Shown here: piece by piece, positions 35,388-44,840 of the stretch | How positions within the stretch are numbered: position 1 is the first letter of the stretch | Layout of the letters: every line of letters begins with the position of its first letter | Source: Linanthus parryae | Lineage: Eukaryota; Streptophyta; Magnoliopsida; Ericales; Polemoniaceae | Assembly (NCBI GenBank): GCA_023055425.1 | Contig: JALGPY010000003.1 | Location: 67,626,991 to 67,690,990 of the forward strand | Direction of reading: 5' to 3' | DNA length: 64,000 bases | Notes under the pieces: generated by a model | The model's database searches: none | Told to the model about the DNA's origin: nothing | The model's input: the letters and a program-made list of their open reading frames with translations, nothing else | Program-made: the position numbers and the translations under genes

Positions 35388-36807
35388 TGTAGGGTTTTGA
35401 TTCATGGATACGCAACGGAAACAAAATAAACCATGCAAAACCCTCCAAGGATCACAAGTCAAGAGACATAACGATGGTAAAGGAAGAAATCAATAACACA
35501 CCTTAGGGTTCTCCTTTGATGACTTCAAACGCGAATTGTGTCACGTCCTCTATAGTTGATCCACGCCTAGAGTTGATTTCTAGATCTTCCAATCCTTGGT
35601 GCTAGCCCGGAAAGAGGAAGAGGAAGAAGAATTACGCAAAACGAGACCAAACAAGGAGGTGTTCGGCCTCCTTGTGGCCGACGGGGACGGGCGGCGAGCA
35701 AGGGGGGAGGCGGCTCCTTTTGCTTGCTTGCTCTCTCCTTTTGTTCTATCCCACTCATGTTATGATCAATAATGACATCAGTGTGGGAAGGAAGGAAGGA
35801 GTGTCCTTTATATAGTCCAACAAATCCTTGCCAACTACCTAAAAGACTTATTCTAGTCCTACTAGAATTAAATTTAGTCCCTTCCTTGGAAGTTAGTCCC
35901 CACTAAGTTTGCAAGGTATTGCAAAGTGATCCTTCTAATTATTTAATCTAATTAATTAATTCCCAAATCTAGTTCAACTCTATATAGCGTGTGACCCCAT
36001 AGGCTCTATCTAGTTGGTAGCAACTATTTGCTAATATGGAGCGGTTTCTAGCACAACATCCATTCTAGCCAACTAATAGAATAGTCATCTTAACAACCTT
36101 TTACAAGTAATTGTATCATCTCTTTGTCTCTATATCCGGATTGGACACGAGACATACAAGTCACACTTGTATATCCAATCCACAGTTTCTCGATCCATGG
36201 GAATAGCCTTATTCGTGCAAATAACATCAATATCCCATATTGATTTATTTGAGTCTGGCCAGACATTCTATAAGCACTATCCCTCGAGTGGCCTAGGATA
36301 TTTGCTCCCGTTATGTGGGAGGGACAAATTCTATCTACGTCCACTACGATCTCTAAGCTTGCTTCTTATTGTATCTGGTACACGCCTTTATAACTACCCA
36401 GTTACGGTGTAGCGTTTAACGCTACCAAAATCACAATAATCCACAACTAGAATATCTAGCGACTTCAAGTCTAAGGATGACAATACCATTGCACCCCGAG
36501 AAGCACTTGTGACTTAACATAACGTGTATGTAGCCTTCTCGGAGATGGGTCAATCCAGTGCGCCATTACCCTTAATGCACACCTATGTGTTGGATCATGA
36601 TATCTCCATATCAATCCAACCCCATACTAGTCTATAGATGATTGTCCCATTAATCATTATACTGGACTAGGTATATTTAAGATAAACAACACAATTGTAA
36701 ATCTAAGGACTTCATTATATTAAATATCCAATAAATAGTAAATGAATTTTCTAGCAACCAATAAATTCATACTAAACTAGATTGCCTCTAGGGCATCTAT
36801 TCCAACA
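35388..36807 (-). mobile_element. 5' LTR of Angela A3
   Basis: 1420 bp, + strand TGTAGGGTTTTGATTC ... ATCTATTCCAACA. It is followed by the TSD copy TCAGG, after which SIRE-B integrase-linker sequence resumes. Confidence 0.93.
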
Positions 36808-37330
36808 TCAGGTTCTCCAGGAAGCTTCTCATTTCTTTGAGAACTTGAAGTAGTGAATTGTCCACTTTGATTCTCTTGATGTTCTTTTTCAAGGGTTTGA
36901 GACTCATTCAAGGCCTTGAAAATTCCTTTTATATTCTTGCAAGCTTTCCTTGGAACCATTTGAAGGCTCTGCTTCATCTTCTGAATCATGCTTGTATAAA
37001 TTCAAGTCTGCAAAACTTTCACTCAAAGAACCATCATAGCTTTCATAAAAAATAACATGAATATTTCTTCAACAAGCTTGATTATCTTATTATAAACTTT
37101 ATAAGCTTTGATGGCCAGTGAATAACCAAGAAAGATACATTCATCACTTCTGGCATCAAACTTACCAAGATTGCTCTTACCATTGTTGTGAACATAAAAA
37201 GTGCAGCCAAAAGGTTAGAAGTAAGAGATGTTTGGCTTTCTTCATTTGAAAAGATCATAAGGAGTCTTCTTCAAGATAGGCCTAATCAGGAAACTATGGA
37301 TTGGATATATTGTCACTCAAAAGAGAGTTC
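36808..37330 (-). pseudogene. SIRE-B integrase C-terminus and linker remnant
   Basis: Minus strand 37290-37080 reads like RPILKKTPYDLFKWRKP ... FGCTFYVHNNGKSN ... FLGYSLAIKAYKVYN, with stops. The linker at 36989-36808 (QTLEKEHQENQ) carries one more CAAGGCCTTGAA motif near 36911. Upstream (near 37330) it is joined directly to gag-side sequence, so protease and the integrase core are deleted. Confidence 0.78.
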
Positions 37331-38717
37331 CCAGTGACTACTTTCTTGACTTGAGTTTTCACGGCTTTGAAACTGGTTTCCACGGCCTTGAAATCCCTGT
37401 CAGAATTCTTCTGAGAAATTTCGAGATTCTGATTTTGACAAACGAGGTGCAAATCTGTTTTGCTTGCTCATGAACCTTTTCTTTCAAATTCCTAATTTCT
37501 TTCAGATAGTCCTCTTCATTTAAAAGCATTGTTCTAAGATAATCAGAGAGGACATCTGTTGGTTTTGAAATCAAATAGTTCACCATTACCTCAATGTTCC
37601 TTTCAAAACTTTCATCATGTTTGGCCATAAGGAAGAGGTTGGCATCTTCATCCTCATATTCAGAATCAATTGAGGAGTCTGAGTCACTCCAAGAAGCTAT
37701 CATATCCTTCTTTCATATGTGATGGTATTTCTTCTGAAAGTGTTCGCTTTTCTAGTGTGGATAGTCTCTAATCAAATGTCCTGCATCACCACACTCAAAG
37801 CAGTTCATTAATTTAGGCTTATTACCATGGGAAGAATATTTACATTTGTAGTCTTTGCTATTGGAGGATTTGTGTGAATCCCTGCTAAAGTCCTTGTTTC
37901 CAAAGTTCTTCTTCATATTGAGAATTTTATTCAAGTCTTTGGAAATTAAAGAAAAAGGATTTTCATCGTCATCTTCTTCATTTCAAGGCTTCAATATGGC
38001 TCATTCTCCTTAGACTTGAGAGCTAGATTCTTGAAAATGTCTGGCAGTTCTCCATCAACTTCACTCATGGAGATCTCATCTGTGAGCATCTTTCCCTGCA
38101 AGTCATCAAGTTGAAGGGATGATAGATCTTGAGCTTCTTTAATAGCAGTAGTCTTCGGTTCCCATTTGGCTTTGGGAAGGCTTCTCAAGATCTTCCTGAA
38201 TTTCTCCTCATTGGAAAAAGATTTTACCAGTGAGTCCAGATTGTTGACAATGTCAGTGAAGCTCTTGAACATGTCCTTGATGGACTCATATACATTCATT
38301 TTAAACAGTTCATAGTGTCTAAGAAATATGTTGATGTTTTTCTGCTCGACTTGACTGGTTCCTTGAATGGTTACCACCAGTTTTTCTCATATTTCTTCAG
38401 CAGTCTTGCAACCTAAAATCATGTTGAATTCATCTGCATTCAAAGCAAAATAATAGAGATCCATGGCTCTTTAATTTTTAGAAAATTGTTATAACTCAGA
38501 AGCAAAAAGTGAATCATCAGTTTTGGGAGTTCTGATCCAATATTTCTGTGTATAATGTATGAGGACCATTCTGTATGATAGTCCACAACTCCATATCTTG
38601 ATCAATGATGAACATTTTCATTAGTGTTTTCTAGTGCACAAAGTTGTCACCACAAAATAGAAGAGGTCTGTTAGCAGCTTTTCTATGAGAGGAACCACCA
38701 TCACCTGTAGTACTCAT
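37331..38717 (-). pseudogene. SIRE-B gag remnant
   Basis: Starts at ATG 38717 (MSTTGDGGSSHRK ... LLFCGDNFVH), with a stop where Sirevirus gag usually has Trp. The capsid-like part is at 38377-37991 (HYELFKMNVYESIKDMFKSFTDIVNNL). The zinc knuckle at 37800-37752 reads CFECGDAGHLIRDYP, its last Cys changed to Tyr. A more C-terminal gag piece with SDSDSSIDSEYEDEDANLFLMAK is at 37703-37359. Frames are interrupted by several stops. Gag would form the particle coat. Confidence 0.8.
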
Positions 38718-38752
38718 AAACACAAGATGGTTAAATCTATGCAGTGATACAA

Positions 38753-38764
38753 GCTCTGATACCA
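38753..38764 (-). other. Primer-binding site of SIRE-B
   Basis: Minus strand TGGTATCAGAGC two bases after the LTR end, complementary to initiator tRNA-Met. Confidence 0.85.
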
Positions 38765-38766
38765 AT

Positions 38767-39958
38767 TGAAAGACAATAATATAGGTAGAAATACAAGATC
38801 AATACTCTAGAAGGGGGGGGGGTCGAATAGAGTATGTCAACTTTTGCTAAAAGAGTGGTTTCAAAGAAGTTTGTGGCAAGTAGTAAGTATTTTGAGTCCT
38901 CGAAATGAATTTCAAGTCCTTGGAATCAAAACAGATAGTAGAAAGAATACTGACAGTTTTCAAGGCCTTGAAATGGCTTTCAAGTCCTTTAACTGAAAAC
39001 CTGTTTTGTGCACCAAATAAGCTAAGTATAGAACGGTAAGATAAATTCAAGGGACATAGAGATTTATAGAGTTCATTCCACTTAGACCTACGCCTCTACC
39101 ATAGGGACTTGTTCCCTGCAGGATTTTCAACATAGATCTCAAGCACAAAGAGTTCCCTTACTCTGTCACAGCTTGTGGTTCTCACTAACATATCTAGTAC
39201 CTACTCTAGCTAACTGATTCGACAAGAATTCTCTATTGTTCACTTGAAAAAATCACGAGAATAAGATGTAAGAAGTATTATCTAAATGATATACAAATAT
39301 ATATAAGAAAGAAGAACACTGAGAACTGATGAAGCAGTTGAATGTGTAGTGATCTTCTGATGAGTGGATTGAGTGAAATGAATCTCCTTCTGTGTAGCTT
39401 GTCAATCCTGAGAACGTCTGAGTATCTTTGTGTTCGTTCTCTTCTTCAATTTCTTCAGTCATTCCCTCTTATGCAGCTAGTTTGAATTGCAGATCTTCAG
39501 GATCTTCTCAAAACAAACTTCCCTAAAATCAGCATCATATATTGACTTGACTAACAGCTCTTCCCAACGACTAGTTGCTCAGTATCTTCAAAGATATTGA
39601 CTTGATCTTGTAGCTGAGTATGTTAGGAAGGTCTAGACATGTTTGCACAATCACAGAATCAATCTAACAACACAATTTCCTTTTCTGCAAGAACACAGTT
39701 TAAGAAATAGTCTCTACAAAATAGGTAACTACTTATCCCTGAAAAAAGTATTCAAACAAATAGATTAGCCACATTTTAGAGTATCAAAATGGTTTGTATT
39801 TCATCATCAAATAACACATAATCAAGCATAGGGGATCAGGAGTCAGATTATAATCAAAATGTCCCCCTAAGTTCATCCTGTATACTGTAGTGTATATTTT
39901 AAACCTTTAAAAACTGTTTCAAGATCTTGAAACAGAGCTGTTTCAAGCCCTTAAAACA
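38767..39958 (-). mobile_element. 5' LTR of SIRE-B
   Basis: 1192 bp, + strand TGAAAGACAATAATATAGG ... CCCTTAAAACA, matching 8934-10168. A G run lies at 38813-38822. The right flank AGATGA (39959-39964) is the TSD copy. Confidence 0.88.
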
Positions 39959-39964
39959 AGATGA

Positions 39965-40118
39965 GCTTATAGAGGATATGTGAAGATATGCAAGATTCCA
40001 ACGGACAATAATCTTTCAGATCCACTGACAAAGCCGCTTGCGCAGCGGAAGCATGAAGGACACACTAGATGTATAGGCAAACGAGGGCACCATATTGGCT
40101 CTAGTGAAAGTGGGAGAA
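39965..40118 (+). pseudogene. Angela A1 3' end of pol and polypurine region
   Basis: GATATGCAAGATTCC... matches the end of Angela RNase H (RICKIPTDENLSDPLTKPL), followed by the conserved stretch before the LTR and the tract GAAAGTGGGAGAA. It continues the frame broken at 8933. Confidence 0.82.
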
Positions 40119-41510
40119 TGTTGGAATAGATGTCCTAGAGGGAATCTATAATTAGTATGAACACTGTTTGGCTAGAATATTCGTTTATTATTTATGTATA
40201 TATTTAATATAATGAAATCCTTAGATTGCAATGTGATGTTTATCTTAAATATCCCTATTTCATTATATTGATTAACCGGACGATCACAATAGACTAGTAT
40301 GTGGGTAGATTGATATGGAGATATCAAGTCTAACATATGGGTATGCATTAGGAGTAATGGCATACTGGATTGACCCACAACGAGAATGCTACATTATATT
40401 ATGTCAATGTCGCAAGTGCTTCTCGCAGTGCTAATGGTGTTGTAATACTTAGACTTGAAGTCACTAGATACTCTGGTTGTGAAACATGTTTTGGTATTAT
40501 CAAACGTTGCACCATAACTGGGTAACTATAAAGATAGTCATCGAGCATAATAGGACACATGCTTAGAGATGGTAGTGATGTAGAGAGAATTTGTCCCTCC
40601 CACGTAATGGGAGTAATTATCCACGGCGACTCAAGGGGTAGTGCTTATGGAATGTCTGGCTAGACTCAGATAAATCAACAAGGATATATTGATGTTATCT
40701 ATATAGATAATCCTATTCCCAGGATCGAGAAACTATGGATCGGATATACGAGTGTGACAATTATGTCTCGTATCCAATACAGATATAGAGACAAATGGAT
40801 AGATACAACGCGGTAACATTATGTATATGGTTTGTCGGATCACTGAATTTTCTATTAGTTGGATGACATAGATGTGTTGCTAGACACCGTTCTATGTTTG
40901 TGATAGTTACTACCAGCTAAGTAGAAACATATGGGGTTTCACACGTTATGTATTAAAATGGATTTGGGTATTAATTAGTTGGACTAATTAATTAAAAGGA
41001 TCAAAACGTAACCACAAGCAATGTTAATAGGACTAATTTTCAAGGTTGACTAATCTGTGTATGGACATGATTATTATTGGGGCAAATATGTAGTTAATAA
41101 GGAGTTATTAAATATATAAAGGCACTCTAACTTATTATTTCTCAACACAATTTATTATTGAGAGAATTACAAAGAAAGAAGAGAGACAAGAAGGAGTCGA
41201 ATCACCAACCTGTCCACCCCTCCTTGCGTCGTTGGCCACTCCGTGGCACGCTGCTTGGTGCTTCGTTTTATGTGATCTCTTGCCTCCTACTACCATTGAT
41301 AGCACTTGACGTGGAGAAGGATTTCAGCTGCAATCCAAGGTGTCGATATTCATAGAGACGAAGACACAATTCTTCGTAGTGATCACACAAACAAGGTACA
41401 CAATTCGTTAACCCTCATGATGTTGTGAATGCTTGCATGCGATCCGTGGAGGGCTTTGAGCAGGATTAATTTTTTTTATTCCGCTGCGTCATCTGCATCA
41501 AAACCCTACA
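40119..41510 (+). mobile_element. 3' LTR of the old Angela A1
   Basis: 1392 bp, TGTTGGAATAGATGTCC ... AAAACCCTACA. It aligns with the A0 LTR but with far more substitutions and gaps, so it is the oldest Angela LTR in the window. The TATA region is mutated (AATATATAAAGG near 41113). Confidence 0.88.
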
Positions 41511-42116
41511 GTTAGTTATGAGTATCTAAAATTTTTAACTAGGTTCTATGGAGAACCTATGGATGGTTGCTTAGATTTGAATTTTCGGATTATGTTTGCT
41601 TCATGTTTATGTAACTTAATGACTATTCAAGGTTCTCGTTCATTACTATTGTCTTGTTCTTCATTCTTTTAACTCGCTTGGATTGATCACCTAGAAAAGT
41701 TAAGTCATCTAGGAGAGTGTAGAAAACTAACTCAAACTGGCAAGTTAGGAAACGAGATATCATTCTCGAATCGTGAAGGACTGAGAGTTGAAGTGAGTAG
41801 GAATGGCTAGAAGATGGCAGATTCAGTTTCTTTAGAGTTTTTTAAGAGGCATCAGTGGACCAAGAGTACCCGGTGATCGGAGTTCTATTAGGTAGTTAGA
41901 AGGTAGCGTAGGTACTGATGGACCGAGAGGACCCGTGGTCGACCGTTAGGTAAGTCTACGTGAGATCGAGAGGTAAACGTAGTGGCAATTACCCTGCAAA
42001 ATCTTAAATAATCTTAAGATTATCCTCGTGGGAATAACAATCCGAGTTTTATTGCTCAAACTTTATCACTCCGACAGTGCACTTGCGTATACATGTAAGA
42101 AATCGTGTCATGCTTT
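41511..42116 (+). mobile_element. Ty3/gypsy LTR 3' part (Athila/Tat-like)
   Basis: Non-coding sequence ending just before a Ty3-type primer site. It has two related blocks (GGACCAAGAGTACCCGG near 41858 and GGACCGAGAGGACCCG near 41919), a look I associate with long Athila/Tat LTRs. The left part was displaced by Angela A1. Lineage is tentative. Confidence 0.5.
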
Positions 42117-42134
42117 TGTCGCCGTCGCTGGGGA
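42117..42134 (+). other. Ty3/gypsy primer-binding site (degenerate)
   Basis: TGTCGCCGTCGCTGGGGA matches 15 of 18 bases of TGGCGCCGTTGCCGGGGA, the tRNA-Asp-type primer site of plant Athila/Tat elements. The following TTCAGGTTTTAGTGTATGCCC leader fits. Confidence 0.65.
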
Positions 42135-42286
42135 TAACAGTAAATTAATTAGATAGGAATTATTTTAAAGTTGTTTTATTTTAGTGTTTGTCAAGTATTT
42201 TCTGATATGTCACTCTAATATGAATTTGTGTTTCAGGTTTTAGTGTATGCCCAGAATCTCTTGAGAGCTTGTGCCCTCACTAGAAG

Positions 42287-43206
42287 TGTACCACCCCCCA
42301 AAACGACCAAGCCGGAAGCCCGGAGATGTTACTCCGTATCCGAGGTTAAACCCGAATACAAGGAGGTTTTAAAACAGAGAATCCAAACAAAATCCAAAAA
42401 ATATTAATATAATAATTCAAACTGTTTCGTCACAAATATGGGCATTATCCAAAACTAGAAAAAAATATATTTAAAAGATGTTTCATAACTAAACGTGAAT
42501 CTCCTAACTATTGTGATGTGTCTCGATTTTCCCCAAAAGCCATTCTTCCACCTAAAACTGTGGTGCAGAAACAAAAAGAAACACCACAGTTTCGAATTTT
42601 TCCTTTTTGCATTTCACTGGGAAACATTCTCAAACTCTTCCTCATTTGTTTAATCAGGACTTTCAGATTTAAACAGTAAATGTCCTTTCGTGGAAATCCA
42701 TCTTTTATCATGTTGGCCCGGGGAGAAACCAATTCACACAACTAGGTGCTAACCAATACCACACTCACAAGACCATAAGTGTCGACACCCCCTAAGACTT
42801 CTTGCGGTCAGAGGAGTAAGTACGAGGAGCAACCCGGGGCTTTTGGCGGCCGAGCAACCAAATAAAAGTGGGTTGAGTGACCGTAGTCAACAACAACCGA
42901 TCCCAAATAATAAAGTGTTCCCCGGTACAACTCTTTCACTTTACGTTATTACGTCTTATTAATCATGTGATTAGTTGTGGTAGAATCACCATTATAAAAT
43001 CAATAAACTTTCTCAAATACACATTTCAAGTAGATATTCAAATTTTGCACAAAAGCAGTTGAGACACGAAAGAAGATATGGGCACTAGGCCTGGCATGAT
43101 TACTTACCTTGAATCTCAAGTAAAAGCAATTCACTTCCTAATAATACTCGACGTATCCTTCGTCAATGAACTCGTTGCCTACAAATTTATAATATCCTAA
43201 TCAACA
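42287..43206 (-). mobile_element. Inverted, truncated LTR related to the 5707-8893 solo LTR
   Basis: It begins TGTACCACCCCCC after the flank AGAAG. Read on the minus strand it shares ordered blocks with the 3' part of the solo LTR: CTTCG-TCGA (7513), TATCTTCTTTCGTGTC (7608), TAATAACGTAAAGTGAAAGA (7840) and GGGGGTGTCGACACTTA (8140). The 5' half of the LTR is missing and the right border (near 43206) is approximate. No TSD found. Confidence 0.65.
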
Positions 43207-44840
43207 CATTGCACACGAAGTCCTATAGGTAAATGAAATAAAGTGGTCGGAAAACTCTCACGCACTCCTGAAAAGATGGCCACATATATTGAGGAGCTAG
43301 TAGCAACTCGTTTTGCTGAGCGGGATAACCAAATGCCCTACAAGAAGTCAGGAAGGCCTTTGGTAGAGAGTTTTGAGACACCAATCGATGGTCATGATCC
43401 GACAATCTGGTCAGCAAGAATCTACACGGGGAGGAGGGGGAAGATTCTATGGAAATCAATGATGAGTGAAATAGAAATCCAAAAAGAAAAGCTTTCTAAC
43501 GGAAGGATTGGAATCAAAATCGAAGGGAAATATCTGGAGCTTCTCAATGCTCCATGGAAGAAAGCTCTCATTATCCATGAAATGGGAAAACAGGTCTCCT
43601 ACATCTAGTTTTTACTTCAAGGAGGATCAATTTTCAGAGAACTCACTGACATTGAAAATGATTTCGATACATCTCATTTTTACTTCAAGGAGGATTATGA
43701 GCATGTGCTATGCCATTGATCTTGGATGAAAATGCGGAGCTACTTACCAATCCAGCAATGGAAACCTGATTTTGATCCTTATGCTCATCGTGAAACCACA
43801 AAAATGGTCTGGATTAGATTAAGAAACGCTCCCTTTGAGTACTTCCTGGAATTTAACGGACATGGGTTCAACCTTTGACCGAGCTACTAAAGTTGATACT
43901 ATTACTCTTGTTGCCAAAAGAGGAAAATATTGTAGGGTTTGTGTTGAAATTGATTTGGTTGTACTTTGTTTCTGTCATCTGGATAAACGACAGAGAAATC
44001 AAATTGAGTATGAAGGTCTCCACCTCATTTTCTTTGAATTATATAAGTATAGACATAGGAAAGTTTAATGTCCTCTAATTTTCCCGCCAGAGCCCGTTCA
44101 GGCAGCCCCAACAAAGGTGACATCTTCCCCTGTGCCCGGAGAAACATATAATTTATCAGAGAATACGGAATACCTGTATGGGACTTGGATGCTTGCCCCA
44201 GCCAAGAAGAAGAACTCGAGTAAAAAAAACATGTGGCCCCAATAGTGATGAAGAAAAGAAGCTCCATGGAAGGAAAGAAGAGGGGATACGTTGCAATGAC
44301 ATGGCCAATCTCGGATCTCATTTTGGAATTATTTCTAAGGATGTAGAAGATCCTTTCCATGAAGGGACTCACTTTTCTAAATAGCCACCTTTGGCAATCA
44401 ACGGTCAACCGCCCTCAAAGAAATAGTGGAAAGTGTATAATTTCTCACAATGAGCGGATATACTGTGACCATATAGATCCATTCAACCCAAATCTTATCC
44501 CTCCCTTGGCCAATTTATCGCATGCATTTTCAGAGAATGTTCACGGGCTTAATAGATTTGCCAAAATCTGTTTCTCATCACGAACAATCTTTGATTTGAT
44601 CCAATGACTATGCATGTAGTTCAAGGAATGGAGCGGCCAATCCTAACTTTGGTGGATCACAAAGCGTATTTGGTAGAGATGTTGATCCATAAAAAACTAT
44701 GACCACCAATAGACTCGGTATGGTCAATAAAGATGATGGTGGGTCTTCCCGTACAAAACCATCAATTATTCCTAGATATGGAGGAAGTTCTAATGGTATT
44801 AGAGGATTTTTCTAACATTCCAAGGACGACAGGTGGCTGG
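43207..44840 (+). pseudogene. LINE (L1-type) ORF1 remnant
   Basis: Pieces of a DUF4283-type ORF1: 43490-43605 (GIKIEGKYLELLNAPWKKALIIHEMGKQ), 43760-43860 (IQQWKPDFDPYAHRE ... VWIRLRNAPFEYF), and 43930-44070 (CVEIDLVVLCFCHL ... IEYEGLHLIFFELYKYRHRK), which is a decayed zinc knuckle. In plant L1 elements this protein coats the element RNA. Frames shift often and there are many stops. After 44100 only weak fragments remain. Confidence 0.7.

Larger units (their letters stand above)
28276..36807 (-). mobile_element. Complete Angela/BARE-type Copia A3 (LTR to LTR)
   Basis: An 8532-bp element on the minus strand with both LTRs (1420 and 1425 bp), primer site, gag, protease, integrase, RT, RNase H and polypurine tract, flanked by a perfect 5-bp TSD TCAGG (28271-28275 region and 36808-36812). 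It sits in the integrase-RT linker of SIRE-B. By eye, the first 400 bp of the two LTRs differ at about ten places including a 6-bp indel, so it is fairly young. Its coding frame nevertheless has many stops, mostly explained by C-to-T or G-to-A changes. Confidence 0.93.
8934..39958 (-). mobile_element. SIRE-type Copia SIRE-B, LTR to LTR, broken by later insertions
   Basis: Read on the minus strand: 5' LTR 39958-38767, tRNA-Met-type primer site 38764-38753, gag remnant 38717-37690, integrase end 37330-36808, [Angela A3 36807-28276], linker and RT/RNase H 28275-26600, env-like remnant 26165-24936, [Ty3 fragment and Angela A2], env-like tail 10849-10560, polypurine tract near 10200-10181, 3' LTR 10168-8934. 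The flanks AGATGA at 8928-8933 and 39959-39964 form a 6-bp TSD (or 5 bp plus a chance A), and the Angela A1 frame continues on both sides. The span is 31.0 kb, of which about 8.4 kb is its own. Protease and most of integrase are deleted and every frame has stops. Confidence 0.88.

Noticed and set aside
43375..43610. A host gene in the LINE ORF1 open frame
   Set aside because: The residues match LINE ORF1 (DUF4283-like) and the frame is broken soon after.
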